64,000 nucleotides of DNA from Oopsacas minuta (GCA_024704765.1 JAKMXF010000299.1:558001-622000); one strand, 5' to 3'. Counted from the first letter of the stretch, positions 12,701-25,715 are shown. Notes: generated by a model from the letters alone, not told the origin. Numbers and translations: made by a program.

Positions 12701-15700
12701 GACATAGCTATCTCAAAACTATTTGATAGCTCAAAAAGAAATGAATAAATAAACCCTAAAACTGTGGGGGAGCTAGAGCCTCCGCAGGACCCCTGTTCCG
12801 ACGCCCCTGATTGTGACAGAGACGCACAAACAGGCCCAACGGAAGCAAATAATAAGTGGTAAGGCAAAAATGCTAAGTATTCATGGCTGCCCTATACAAT
12901 TGTACAGGGCAAGCCAAAGAGTGGTCATGACCGGTTCCGCTGGCCTTGACTGGTAACAATTTGACATAATGCAGAGTTCCCAATAGACATTGTCACATTG
13001 GATAATCCATTATCCGAACGAAGTATATTTCTGTAATTAACCATGAAAATTATGAAATTATTATGACGTAACATTTGAATGTAAATTTTCATCTGAGTTA
13101 TAAACTCTGTATTTTGCAATTATAGTAAAAGTTCTCACAAAAACAAATGTTGCAATTTGTTTAAGGTTGGCCCTAAATTTTTCATAATTTTCCTAACTAT
13201 ATGGTGGTTTCCAATAAGAGGTGATTTTGGCGAATAGTAATTGTATATATTCCATAAAGTATACGTGTTGATAACTCATCTCATTAGTTTGAAATTTAGG
13301 GTTGAATTTAAATGTTTTGTCATAGCATTCTAATACTACACTAAGGTAATGGCACTGGGTATCTCTGAAGATTATTGCGAAATATTGAAAATGACCATAT
13401 ATGGGCATATTCACAATTACTTCACATTGGTAAGAGTTATCATATCAACATGTATTATCAGGGTATGGGAAGTTGGATGTAGACTATATAATGACTATCC
13501 TGATTTTACAATATTTCCATGATTATCGAGTTTAAAGTGGATATTGGCAAAACATGTGCTATCCATGGTTTGTGCTATAACTCAGAAACTTTATCATGAC
13601 AAATTTTTATATTTTGTGTAGAAACGATTTTTGGAACATGGATTCCGTTTTATTCATTTGTGTCCTCTAATAGGAAACAGAATCTCCTCTATATGCTTTG
13701 TGTCCAAAGGCAAAACTAAAGAATTGCATCCAGCCTGCAGCATCAAGATTAGATGACAGTAATGGGAGTGAAGAGCGTATTGTTGGTCGTATCAGAGATA
13801 TTCTCCTATTAACTGACAACAATAATGGTATGTAGTATTGATATTGACAATTGGTGTCCATAAATGACTATATACAACTACTTTAGACTTTGTGACGATT
13901 CTATGTCAGAGACTAACTAATTTATTGAAAGAAAGACATGATTCTACTTATGAAACTAACATTGACTGGTTACGACAGACAGCTAATTGTGGAGAGGACA
14001 TACAATCTTCTGGGACATTCCGTAAAGCTGTTAATCTCCGAATTAATAATGCCATTATACCACTCCTTGCTGAACTAATTGCTGTCATGGATAGAAATGG
14101 AAATCTAGAATTAGCTCTCAACAATCAGGATGTACCTGTGAGTCTTGTAAACTTATGGTATGATATATTCAGGGACGATCTTCTGTTAGTATTGAAATAC
14201 AAAGATATAATGTCTCTTAACACATTACAGCCAAGGATTAGAGTACCTGTGTTGAATGATGGAGCTAGTGGCAATTACTTCACAGCTCACTTTCCTTTCT
14301 CTTGGCTGGTTAATCAGTGTGCATCAGATGTATTGTCACAAACGAAGAATCTAGCAGGTTACTCATTAGACTTCTAGCTAATAGATTATAGTTCAAACCA
14401 ACAATTTCAATCAACGAAATAACAAAATAAAATTGACTGTTGGTTGTGTAAAAGCAAGGTTTCTGTGGAGCATAATTTCAATTCCCATACCTATTTCTGT
14501 GGGAAATCCCTTATGTATTCCCATATCCACGGCAACCACCATGTTTTGTAGAAATCGTTCCCTAAAATTTTCTTTTAAGCAGCCACTTCGAGATCCACCA
14601 ATCGAGACACATTTACAGTTAAGGTTTATACGACTTTTATTCATATTCATGTCAATGCAAAAAATCTGAACTTTTTCTAATACTGGGTCTCAATATAGCT
14701 ATTTAATAATAAGATCTAGCGTATTTTGATGTGTCATTTTCGTTGACACGTCAAAATACACTTTGTGCCTTTTTGGTTCCGTTGTTAGTTCCAAAATTTT
14801 CTACTTTATATAATTAGTTTTTCTTAAAATCTGAGATTTCCTATGATGGCTGTTTTTAAGGATAAAATCGGAATTGGCCAGATTTCATTTGAAAATGCTT
14901 CCCAATAAGCAGAGACCTTATCCTGCTTCTACTGTTAACAGCTATATAACAGCACAGAATATTTAATATCTTTTTTTACTATTTAGGCACATGTCCAGAT
15001 GGCTTTTGGATGCGTTTTGAGTCTCTTTTCTCTAATACACCCTTAGGACAGATGATAATTAATAATTTATTGATAAATGATGACAACTCTCAACTCTTTC
15101 AACATTATCTGAGAGATTTCATTTTCATGAGTATATATCCACGTGACCTAAATCAGTTCGAGGTTTGTTGTTGTATATTCTTTGTACATTTGTTAATTAC
15201 ATTTGTAGAGCTGGTTAGGCAATGAGTTACCCAAAATTATTACAAAGTGGTTACAACATATATTTTCATTATTCGTTCCTGAATTCAAATTCATTTTAAT
15301 GTATACGGTTACATAATACTCCCAAAAGCTGCTGCTATTCAAATTGGATGTAAGAATCTAACTTCAAATGTTATGAAATACATTATTTACAAAATAGGAG
15401 CAATGAAGCATAAATCGTCCCAAAATCAATATACATATTCTTTTGAGATAATAAATTTAGTTAGTATTTATATATTTGTATCACTTTTAGGTTTATGAAT
15501 TCGTCATATTGAATTGTATCCGGAATTATATTCCAATTGATGGAATGGAAGAGGATCCGAGTAATTATTACGATGACAAGCTCTCAATTCCTAAAATTCA
15601 TTGTGCTTATGAAGACTCAAAACAGTTGTTAGATCTGTTGAAACAAGCATTTTCATATGATGAGAGACTAGCTGCTAAATTAAATGCAGTAATAGCTGTA

Positions 15701-18700
15701 TTGAAGGAAAAACGAGACAAGAAATTACAATGTTTAGAACTAGTTTTGTTAGAAGAAATCATAACTGTTTGCTCTCATAAGGCAGAATGTACTGCTAGTA
15801 ATAAATTAGCAGAGAAGTATGTGAGTGATATCATACAGTGGCAATCTGTTATAGAGAGAGGATTGAGTTTTAACCAATTGGATAATTCTAGCGAAGAGCT
15901 CAGGTTAAGCATAAGGTATGAGTGAACTCCTTCATGTACTATTCCATACGGAACAAACCTTACTTTTGCTTTATATTTTCGATCTGATATTTCTGATTTA
16001 ACTCACTTAATACTCTTCTATAATGTTAGAATGCATTCCATTCTTTGCTGTAATATCTATTCATTCTACTGAAATGTTTAATATGTATTTGTCTATACTC
16101 TATAGGTATAAATGGAACCGTATTGTGGCCGTTCAGTTATTTATCAGTCATTGCTCACTTGGAGATGAATTTCATGTAACAGAAACAAGTATTAGCAGAT
16201 TATATATGGTGAATGATTTTTGAATGTTTGTGATATTTATTATATTTTAGTTATCGTATTTGTATATTTTTTAGGAATTTAATCCTTCCAGCAACTTAGG
16301 TTGCTATACGGGGTTTCATTACTAATCCCCACCAAACAGCAACAATAGTCTTTTTTCAAAGTTCCCTAATTTCTATGTTGCTGATTAGAATAACCTTTCG
16401 TTTTGTACTTTAATTCATTTCAGTCATTTAGTCCATCTGTTTCGTGTTTATCTATTTATGTTTATAGGTCCTTGGAGAATGCCCAGACTTTGCTTCCGCC
16501 GAAGTGATTACACGTGTGCTATCCATATTATCAAATTGTTTAAAGAGAATGAGTCAAAAGTAGGAATATATTAGAAATTTATTTGTTTATGATTAACATT
16601 TACTCAACGTTACATCTTTTCTCAATTTTTAGGAGCTCTGAAATACAGAGTATATTCAAAAATCATGCTACAAGATTTTTCATCAGAATTCTAACAGACT
16701 TAACTTTTAAATATTTAAGAAAAGGAGATAAAAATTCCGATCTCATCAAGTTATTGATGGGATTTGTTTCATTAGACGAGAAGAACAGTAGAATTCTAAA
16801 TAGTGACACAGGAAATATTAATATATTTACAAAAGAAGGTCTCGATCCTTCTCCAGCTTTCAGGACATTTTTGTTACAGCTACTAATCAAGCACAGGTAA
16901 TTCAGCAGACAATTGTGTTCTTCCGGTGCGCCATGGCACACGCGAGTGTCTAATAACGTCGTTATTGTGCCGCCAAAATGTTACAGGTCCATTACATATG
17001 ACGTAACAAACTATTGCGTAGTTTCTGGACTTCTGGATAAGAAAGTCCTAAAGGTCACGAAGAACTGCTCTTTAACACCAATAGTTTCATATTTTGTTCT
17101 AATTTTAAGCAATTTTAATTTCGCGGTTTCGCTGTGTGCTGTGGTGCATTCAGTGATTCTCCATCCAAGTACGTACTGTTGATTTACATATCAGTGTTTG
17201 AATTTGTAATTTTGTATGCTAATTATACATGGATAAGATTATTTAGAAAATATGGCAGTACAAATTTCGACAATGCTGATTTTACTATACAAAGCTAAGC
17301 CTGAATTGGACCAAATTTTGTGTATTTGTATTTGATGTTTGTGTATAAGTTATCAATATTTGAATAGCACTTGTGAATCTATTTTTTCTTTGCTTTCCAA
17401 ATGAGAGATGATAAATTCAAAACACAACTTAGTGGATCATTTGTTAGTTACGTAGTCTAATACATTATGTAAATCCGTACTATATGAAATGAATAGATAT
17501 ATCAAAAATCTATTCCTTGATGTTGCGGCCCGTTATCAATTGCAGGCGCCATCTGGACAAAATTGCCAGCGGCACTCTGGTTAGGCAGAGGCACAACTAC
17601 GTTCCCTTCCTTGGGTGGGCAAAGATGACGTCTCTATACTTTTGGATTATGTTTCATATCCTGTATAATATAGACAAGATGTATTTAAAGAACATATTAC
17701 TGATTATTTAAGAGATACGGTATCTACCTACACAGACAACTTATTGAAGAGAGACCTCTTCCTCTTGATTATTCAATCAATCGAGGTAACATTGACTGAA
17801 ATGACATATCTTGTATTTCTCTATTGTATAATGACTCAATATTAGGATTCACTTTATCAACAATATAAACAAGAATCGAATCTCCTCGAATTTATGCATT
17901 ACCAAATTCGAAATGTGACAATTCGGTACCTTGCTAACGATACCATCTCTTATGAATGGTTGGAGAAAATTGCTACTTTGAGGTTTATGTGTATGCACAC
18001 ATCTCATTGGATTATTGAATGCTACGACCTTCTCAGCACACATGATAATATACAGCTACAAAACTATGTGTTGGTTGAGAGACTGAGACTGATTAATATG
18101 TTTAAAGATATCTGTTTGTTGGAGGGCTACGAAGATTTACATATATTTCTCTTAAAGAACATATATCATCAGCTGGGGAGTGATACACTGCATGTGATCA
18201 CTCGTTGTAGTGAGTGTGTTTGGATAATACCTGAACATGTAATGCACAAGATGTCTCAGGTTTGTTTGAGACGTTTCTGCTATATAGAGAATAGAATGAT
18301 GGTAGATACTGGGGTTGTCAATAGTTTTGTAATGTTGTTAAGTGCCTACTAATTGTCTTATTGGGTCTTAGGCGTTTTCGAATTTCTGTTGGTTGGTGTA
18401 GTGAAACAAGTTATTATTTATTTTGTATTATCATTACTAGTTACCGGCTATTATACCTGACTACTTTATTATCTACGGAGAAGATTACCTAAGAATTACC
18501 AGCGCAGTTGAACAAGTTAATTTATTGCAGAGCAAACACGCATTTTCTCAGTTCTTCAATTCGGAAACTGTAAGTTTGACAATTTTTTATTTAATATGCT
18601 TCAATTAGAAGACAAATTCGTTTAACGGTGTGCGTTAACTGTTAAGTACAGTAGGCTCCGCTTTTAATACAGCCAGAGTTAAAATCGTCTGGTCCCAATG

Positions 18701-21700
18701 TGACCCTATTAAGCGTAATCTACTGTATATGTGATTTTATTTTGCACGTTTGTATACCATATAGAAACCTGATCCAAGTCTTACAGAATGTTTAATATAC
18801 TCAATCTTCCAAGAAGTTACTAAATACTTCAAGAACCAAGATCCTAAAGATTCACAAAGTCTTGATCAGGTAATATCATTACCAACTATTCAGAGACTTA
18901 AATAATTTATTCTTATTCTATTTGCTAGGTTTTATTGACTGTTAAAAAATTTATAAACACAGGTCCATTACATATGACCTCAGAACTTAAAGATCTAGCA
19001 ATCCAGATTACAACAAATAACTTTGGAGATGGACACTTACGCAATCTAGAACTTAAACATAATTCTAATAATCATGAACTATTCTTGATTAGATTAATCT
19101 TCCACGGAGCTGTAATGCTGTCATGCGGGAAATATCACAAGTTATTCCAACCTATCGCTCTGTTATATTCTAACCCTCAATCTCTACGAGGGAGACTGTT
19201 TCCTACTATGATGGACGATCAATTCATCTATACAAAATCATCAATGACAGAAACTGGACAATGGTACCAGTGTCCTAAAGGTCATCCTTACTTTATCGGA
19301 GATGTACGTTAATGTAATTTTATTTATTTGGTAACAAATACTTAAGTATATATTTGATTATTGAAATTCTTAAGTAATATTCAAATTTCTTACCTTTTTG
19401 AATATTTTACTGTTCAGGAAATTCCCATTTACCATCTCCAGGAATATATTGTTTTGAAAATATTTTTCAACTCAATACTTTTCTAGTACTGTTGCCAATA
19501 ATGTCATTAATAGGGATGGAAACAGCAAGATTAATGAAAAATGAATATTACCACAATACAAGTATAATAATCCGTATTTCGAGATTCAAATTCATAAGGT
19601 CTTCTATCAATTGGCATTGGGTCGACCGGTCGATCAACCCTGACCAGTTCCATCTCTGGACTATGTTTGTATTTTGATTGGATATTCAAGCAATATTTGC
19701 AATTCATCATACGTGTATATTATTAGTGTGGAAGACCATCTGTTACAGATATATGTCCAGATTGTCGCAGTGCAATTGGGGGAGCTGGTTATATGTTAGA
19801 AGCTAGAAACACCACTGTGGATATTGCTAGAGACGAAACGAAATCTGGATATCTACTCAGGAGAGTTAATAATGATAAAAAAGATGTTACGTCAGGAGAA
19901 AGGTATATTATATACGATTGGTATAAATTTGTAGTATTTTTAATTGTGTTTACAGATCACTAGATCCTGCAGCTGTTAAGATAATACGCATATTAATGGA
20001 CATCTCCTTTATTTGGTCATCTTGTTCCAAACATTCCAGAATTCAAGTTCTACTATCACTTGTTAACAGAATAGATGAATCAACTCTTCTTCCTACCTTC
20101 TTCTACCAGCATCTAGAGAAGGACATCAAGGATTTAGCTGTACTTATAGGACAAAACTTTGAAGAAGCTACATTCCTTATCCATCTTATTGTGAAGTTAC
20201 TCATGCAGACAGCGAGAGAGACATGTGAGTATTTTCAATATGTTTATATATTATAATCCATTGAAACCGGCTCTAAACGGATATTAATACTGAGCTAAAT
20301 ATTATAGAATATAACTTATATCTTTTCTAAAGTTTGTTTGTATTTACTGTGCCTAGTATTGTTATACCAATAAATGGTGGACACTTCTCAACATAAGTAT
20401 TTCCAATACATTTTAATAGATTACACATAATTACAGTCCAAAATGAGCTGTAACCTTTAGCAGGAAGCAGGATATTATTTTGAATTAGGAAGAACTGAAT
20501 ACAAACTTGAATGGCAAGAGGCCGTTATTATTGTAGAATTCTTCTACCACACAGCTTTAAGCCATAGAAACCTATAAGGTGTAATTGAAAATTATACATG
20601 TGTACATATGATTGGACATAGCCTATGGATTGGGGTTTTCATAGTTGTCATCTATTTACCTCTTACTCACGCTAAATTAATATTTCTATATTCTCTCAGG
20701 TAAAATTCCTACTAAACTAACAGGACGTGAGTTAAGAGATCAATGGGAGAAAGAATTTGACAAGAAATTCATCCGACCTGTACTCAGCTCTCTTCATACA
20801 GATGTGCACAGACAGATGGAGCAGGTACTCAGTGAGAAAAGGATTGCTAACAATCCATTACTGAGGTTACTTTATTGATAATACGTACTACGTATCTCTT
20901 AATTATATATATTGAGTTTATTTACCTTATAGAATTGTATACGAGAGAGAAGAACCAGAACCAAACAATATATTACCTCATCTTTGGAGGTACAGAACTA
21001 TTGTAAGTCTAGAGCATTTCTCTCAGAGTTTCAGCACAGCTGATATCAACACCAAGCACAATTGTCCGTTAGTAGACAAGTTTCTGAGAGAAGAGAGGAA
21101 ATTATTCGTGACCCGTTATCTACCAGATATTGTACATCTACAGAGGAAAGTGAGGGACAGACTGCTACACAGATTAGACAGGAGAGAAGCTACTGCCACT
21201 ACTATCAAGGATTTCTTAACTAAAATTAGTATCTCTGGTCAGTATAATGTTATATGTCTGGTAGTATTTGATGGAAATATGTTGTTAGCTATTTTATCTA
21301 TTTGTAGATAAAAAAGAATCTGAAGAGCTAGGTAAACTGATTGAGAGTATGGCTACAGCATGGAGTATGATTGGAGAAGACGTGAGGAATAATGGACGTC
21401 TCAGAATGGATGAAGCTCTCAAACAGGAAGAAATAACTCCTGCTACTTCTTTAGCTTATTTACTACCTTCGTCAACTGCAGAAGGAGTTCTTATAACCTC
21501 ACTCACTGACTATCTAGTACTGATACATAACTCTTTTGTACACACATACATAGACAGAGTTAATGGGTACATTTCTTATTTTATTTAGGGATTTATTATT
21601 CGCTTTAGCTTATAAACCTGTATTAGATCCCGTAGTGGTAAGATAGCACTCCATCAATTAGATGCTAGCCATGTGATTGAGTATGATGATTATTTACAGC

Positions 21701-23149
21701 CTATGCTACTAGCGCATTCTCACTACTCACTAGCTTTAGGACAAGGAAGTCACGTCAAATACGACTTTGAGGGAGTGGAGAAGCAATTCATGGACCAGTT
21801 TATTCAAAGTAAGCCCCTTATCATGGCAGAACATCTCCGATTCGAGTATACCCGTGAAGCCTATTGTCTTGACGTGTTTGAACAGGTGCGCCATAAAGTT
21901 AAACAGGTGAGTCGCTTGTGTGTACTACATCATCAATTATCTCAAACTACACACACATAACTCTTCTTAGACTGAAGTTAAGGAGATGTTATGGAGAGCT
22001 ATACTGGAAGATTTAGACTCACTTGAAGTGGTGAGTGATGTACTCCGGGTATTGGATGTAGTTATTGGAATCTTATCTTCTGCTGGTGGTGACTCTGAAC
22101 AGAAGTTATCTTCTTATCTTTACGACGTTTTGAAGTACTCTCCTGTCTCTCATGGAGCTGGCCCTCTACAGAGCAGAAGAGTGAGTTCTAATCTGTCTGA
22201 TTTGTTCATTTAATATTTGCAACATTATGTGTACTCTTCAGGCGGAGGCAGTTTTGTATCTGAAACACATTATCAGTTTCTGGAATCTCCTCTCAATAGA
22301 GAAAGCTAGAAAGCTATCAATCCTCGGTCAGGTGTGTTAAGTAATGTTTTAGACCTTAGATTTCAATACAATAATTACAATTCTATGTAGATTCCCTTCT
22401 CATCTCTGAGTGATGAGTTCCAAGAAGATTTAAGTATGGAAGATAAGATGCAAATAGAACTTTGTTGTGAAAAATTCTCGGTAGAAAAAGTACTGACTTA
22501 TCTTCACGAGTTTATTCTATTCTTTGTAAGGGAGAAAGGGCCTGATCAGAGAAATTATGGGTGAGCTGGCCATTCTAATACAGCAATAATTACAGGAAAC
22601 AGTGGCCGATCTATTCGAGCAGCGGTTCCCAATATTATTTCTCCTGGACCCCCTATCTATCTTTACACTTTCTGGAGACCCCCTTCCATTAACTACAATC
22701 CCAATTTTGAGATCCTGTGCATCCCTGCTGTTGTTCGTAGACCACCAGGGGTGTCCATTGTCCCCAGATTGGGAATTCGCTGTTTTAGAGGCAGTGGCAT
22801 ATTGTATCATATTGTAATGAGTAGAAATATATATAACTCAGATATCTGAGCATTAAATCATTTTACTCGTTATAATTTTTACCTATCCAATGATAATTAT
22901 GCTACTCGTATAGAAATAATATTTGGATACGTACTTCTGTTAGTACTTACTACTTTTTGGTTCCCGACGCGGTACCTATTATCCGAGTACTTTATTTCTC
23001 ATAGTCTGAAGGAAAGCATTATAATAGAGGCTGAAGAGAAAGGTTCAAAACTCCCTGAAGGATTCTCTCACTTCCCTGACAGAATAAAGTTATCACAATG
23101 CGCTGCTTTTTGGGCTGTATTAGCTAGAAAAGAATTTTTATTATTGTAA
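767..23149 (+). CDS. RNF213: RNF213-type giant AAA-ATPase / ubiquitin ligase, RING-less
   Basis: RNF213 is a cytosolic dynein-like AAA protein whose E3 shell ubiquitinates protein and lipid targets in lipid handling and cell-autonomous immunity. I join 24 exons: 767-2561, 2627-11298, 13674-13827, 13887-14357, 14987-15162, 15491-15915, 16106-16208, 16468-16559, 16633-16896, 17674-17785, 17846-18259, 18441-18569, 18765-18869, 18929-19303, 19727-19902, 19956-20224, 20700-20865, 20933-21237, 21308-21566, 21636-21906, 21971-22180, 22242-22331, 22391-22525, 23012-23149. All are GT-AG and in phase: 15306 nt, 5101 residues (human about 5200). Seen: N-terminal zinc ribbon (C5, C10, C28, C31), GAGKS near 1968, Walker A GETGCGKT (K2373) with FFDEAN, second Walker A GKPGSSKS (K2738) with VLDEVGLAE, and an RZ finger (C4419, H4423, C4439, C4442). 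The RING expected after about residue 3963 is absent. Least certain: intron 1, exon 4's weak donor (GTTACT), and the last acceptor. Confidence 0.9.
2562..2626 (+). other. RNF213 intron 1 (65 nt), inferred to join two overlapping reading frames
   Basis: Unspliced, the first reading frame ends at 2618-2620, and the next frame opens with an ATG that overlaps that stop (TAATG). A donor GGTGAGG at 2562 and an acceptor GAAAG at 2625-2626 restore a single frame, and 65 nt matches the other short introns of this gene. The acceptor lacks a good pyrimidine tract. An alternative is donor 2617 with acceptor 2846, but that would remove 76 residues that look coding. Confidence 0.55.
7930..8175 (+). other. 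RNF213 AAA3 nucleotide-binding motifs
   Basis: Walker A GETGCGKT (residues 2367-2374) is followed about 60 residues later by a Walker B LFFDEAN, then GLIKEIMCDR. Family knowledge: AAA3 and AAA4 are the catalytic ATPase modules of RNF213. Both the P-loop lysine and the Walker B Asp-Glu pair are present, so this module should bind and hydrolyse ATP. Confidence 0.9.
9025..9320 (+). other. RNF213 AAA4 nucleotide-binding motifs
   Basis: The atypical Walker A GKPGSSKS (residues 2732-2739) and Walker B VVLDEVGLAEDSP are characteristic of RNF213 AAA4. Key Lys, Asp and Glu residues are kept. A conserved block ending in the PLINRLEKHFL stretch (about 10330-10365) marks the distal AAA region. Confidence 0.9.
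11299..13673 (+). other. RNF213 intron 2 (2.4 kb) with repeat remnants
   Basis: The longest intron of the gene, GTGAGT donor to TAG acceptor. No coding exon is visible on either strand. The part from about 13190 to 13620 resembles 50700-51080 (shared strings such as GGGTATGGGAAGT and ATATTTTGTGT), so it contains a dispersed repeat. The rest is not recognised. Confidence 0.6.
14358..14986 (+). other. RNF213 intron 4, nothing else seen
   Basis: Intron between the exon ending NLAG and the exon beginning TCPDGFW. The donor GTTACT is weak, but phase and homology across the junction fit. No nested gene is seen. Confidence 0.6.
16897..17673 (+). other. RNF213 intron 9 (777 nt)
   Basis: Intron joining LLIKHR to QDVFKEHITDYL in phase 2. 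It contains no Cys/His-rich stretch that could be a displaced RING exon and no other recognised feature, apart from a short GC-rich palindromic patch near 16924-16940. Confidence 0.6.
18647..18727. mobile_element. Short TIR element (pogo/Tigger-like MITE) in RNF213 intron 12
   Basis: An 81-bp segment begins TACAGTAG and ends CTACTGTA with TA at both ends. The inner parts are partly complementary (CCGCTTTTAATA versus TATTAAGCG). It shares sequence with the longer copy at 35092-35256. TA targets and CAGTAG-type ends are known for pogo/Tigger relatives; the family assignment is inference. Confidence 0.5.
19281..19766 (+). other. RNF213 RZ finger, split by one intron
   Basis: The RZ finger is the zinc-binding E3 element of RNF213. 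Exon 14 ends with WYQCPKGHPYFIGD and exon 15 opens CGRPSVTDICPDC. The putative zinc ligands are C4419, H4423, C4439 and C4442. The spacing 4-16-3 is the same as that of the human ligands as I know them (C4451, H4455, C4471, C4474). The intron 19304-19726 (423 nt) falls between the two halves and holds nothing else recognisable. Confidence 0.88.
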
Positions 23150-23349
23150 TTGTACAAATTGCATTTAATATATTTATTGATTAATTTTGTTTTATTTCTA
23201 TTTCTTTTGTTCAGAAATGAATACGTAAATACGTATCCTTCTGTTTTTATTCTTCTCTGTAAAATTAAAATTATTTTTGTAATTTAAAAAATCCTAACTC
23301 TTAACACTGCAACTAAGTATGACTGCTATACCAAGCTAAATTCCCTCAC

Positions 23350-23667
23350 TCACATTCGGGCGGGTGTAAGCAAGGTGAAGCCTGCTACACCGACCACTAG
23401 TGGGTCCGCCTTAATTAGTTCATCACAACTTACCAAGGAGACCACCAGCAAGAACACGAGACCAGCTAACGCCTCCACACCCAACAAGAAGTTACCTAAC
23501 TCCTCAACTTGGACACCAATTGCCTGCCCGCCACGAAACTCTAAATACTTTGACGAGTTATCAGACAAGTTACAGCTAAACATCTCAATCTCAGCCGAGC
23601 CTACACCAAGGAACCAAATAACAATAACTACCCCAAAATACCTGCAACCGGAAGATAACATTTTCAC
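23350..23667 (-). CDS. Possible exon of a membrane protein, uncertain
   Basis: Reading frame on the minus strand of up to 105 residues with two hydrophobic stretches (VVIVIWFLGVGSAE and a later GLVFLLVVSLVS) separated by about 45 polar residues including NLSDNSS. The segment is clearly richer in GC than its surroundings. A plausible acceptor (CTTCCGGTTGCAG) and a strong donor (GTAAGT) lie inside it, so it may be one internal exon of a multi-pass protein. The plus strand is also open here (Ser/Thr/Pro-rich). No flanking exons were recognised. It could also be part of a mobile element. Confidence 0.3.
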   Translation of the reverse strand: MKMLSSGCRYFGVVIVIWFLGVGSAEIEMFSCNLSDNSSKYLEFRGGQAIGVQVEELGNFLLGVEALAGLVFLLVVSLVSCDELIKADPLVVGVAGFTLLTPARM

Positions 23668-23689
23668 ACTTTTGAATTAATCATATGTA

Positions 23690-23860
23690 AATTTCTAGTT
23701 GTTTTTATGATTATAAGTGAACAAATAGTTCAAATATATATTTATTAATTCATTTTTCAGTTTTATACATTGTCAAATTTGAGGCACGAAGTGCTGAGTT
23801 ACATGCGAACACAGATTGTTCGCAAGCCGCGCAGCGCGAGCAAGCAAAGCAGCTCATTTC
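23690..23860 (+). mobile_element. Degenerate Helitron-like element, 3' hairpin part
   Basis: Matches the 3' half of the elements at 25784-26172 and 52381-52908: the string AAGTGAACAAATAGTTCAAATATAT-like body, then GCACGAAGTGC at 23784-23794, a decayed GCGAACA/TGTTCGC hairpin at 23805-23823, and a GCAAGCAAAGC remnant. The terminal GCGAAGC has mutated to GCAAAGC and no CTRR end is found, so it looks old. Confidence 0.5.
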
Positions 23861-25715
23861 ATTGTAAAGTTCATTTAATTCTGAAAAGAAGTGATATAGT
23901 GTTTAGGGTAGTGTGGAGGCGCGCAGATGTTCATTTAGCACCTGGAAGTGTGTGCAGTACCCAGTTTGACCATAGTTTTTGAAAAAAACTACTTTCGGAA
24001 AATTTATCCTTGAATATGAAATGGGTCAACTACTTGTGAATATGGCACAACAACATCGATATCTGATCCACAAATCCTCAAATGTTTGTAACATGTACTT
24101 ATAGTATGCTGTACACCAAATTCCAGGCTAAGGAAGATTTTTCAACAGCAAGCATTGTTGATGACGTCATATTTACAAAATTAGACGCCATACAGTAATT
24201 CTGACCAATTAAAACGCGGTATTTAGAGGATGATGGATATTCCTGCTCCTTTTTGCGATTATATACAGAATAAGATGAATAGCTGCTAATTGTTATATCC
24301 GTACCACCCTCTTATGGTGATATCCAGGAATTTCTAAAATTCCAAGTTAAATAGCAATTTCAGACTTCTCTTAAGAAGATGGTAAAAAGGGTACAGAATT
24401 GAAATATTTTACTGGATTACTTGTCAAATCCTAGGATAGTTGGTGTATGAATATGTTTATGTATATATGTTAGCATTTGACCTCTTAAAATGTGTAATGT
24501 TTCTATGAAATGGAGTTTTATTTCCAGGAATTTTTTATCCAAAGGGTTTATATCAGCGAATTCCAAACTCTTGGCTGCCTTGGTGTTCCACGGACGACAG
24601 CATGGGTAATGCACTCTATGTGAAGAGGTCCTAATAGATTGTGTTAAATTTGGTAGAGGGGGTTCACGGGTAAATAAGGTTAGGAATTGCCTGTCGAGAT
24701 GGAGGCCATGGAGCGTGCGACTATAAGAGATTGGGCGAGGGCTTTGTCTCCAGGAAAATAATCAAAAAGGGCTCAATGCCAAATTGAGCGCTTTACCAAA
24801 ATCCTGTGAGAAAATCTGCCTGTGCAACTGGTACTTTCTTAGAGCTGCTATAATTTAACCGGAAAACATCAAAATCTGTGGTGCTGGGCTAAGGATTTTT
24901 GGGTCCAAATTTTGTCAAAATTTTGTTTGTCATATCCGGAAATTCGTATTAGCCATGTTCGTATTTCCAAGATTCCCCCCTGTAGGTGTAAATCCAGAAT
25001 TTTCAATTTCAGATTAAAATTTAGGTAAAAGGAACTGAAAGTTGCTAATATTTCAATTGATTCTCAAGTACATCCCTGGGTTTCTTGTAAATATCCGTGA
25101 TGAATTATTAGTTGCTAAAAGAATTATCAGTTCAAATGCTACCAGTTAGCTTTATTAACAATGTTTGTCAGAAAAGACCACCCCTGGAAAAAGCCACTTA
25201 TGACCATAATCACCATATGTGACTTTACTCCTGGCCCATTTTGTAACAAGTTAGAGACTGATTTTCTAAAGATATGATACTCTTTTATTACCTGTCATTG
25301 TTGAAATTTCGGGCTATAGCCCTTTTACACAGGATTCCTAATGTTAGACAGAGGTTTGTGGAATATCAACTTAATGAACTGACATGTTTGTTTATATTAT
25401 GAAAGAGAATATCACTAATAACTAATCGATCGTATCAAGCATTTCATGAATTGATTTTACACAGTTAAGAAATAACATCTTATATTTACTGAAACGAATA
25501 ATTATACGTAACCTAATTTTACCTAATCAGTAGAAAAGGCAGAAAAGACCGGTTTTTTCCACCTGCCCAGCTCTTGTCTAGAAATGGCGGGTTTTTCCGA
25601 ACACTGTCTATTAAGGTTTCATTGTATACATAATTGACAGCTTTTTGTATTTTAGCAATAAACCATTTATCTTCACTTAATTGTAACTATCTAGTACAGT
25701 ATACAATCCGAAAGT

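Larger units (their letters stand above)
23150..25715. other. Intergenic region with repeat pieces
   Basis: Begins with the RNF213 3' UTR. It contains a possible membrane-protein exon (23350-23667) and a degenerate mini-hairpin element (23690-23860). From 23,960 to 25,700 no gene, RNA or clear repeat boundary could be recognised. Confidence 0.5.

Noticed and set aside
16905-17182. Open frame in RNF213 intron 9 as an extra exon
   Set aside because: The join LLIKHR to QDVFKEHITDYL is in phase and fits the family; the intronic frame has no homology and no Cys/His pattern.
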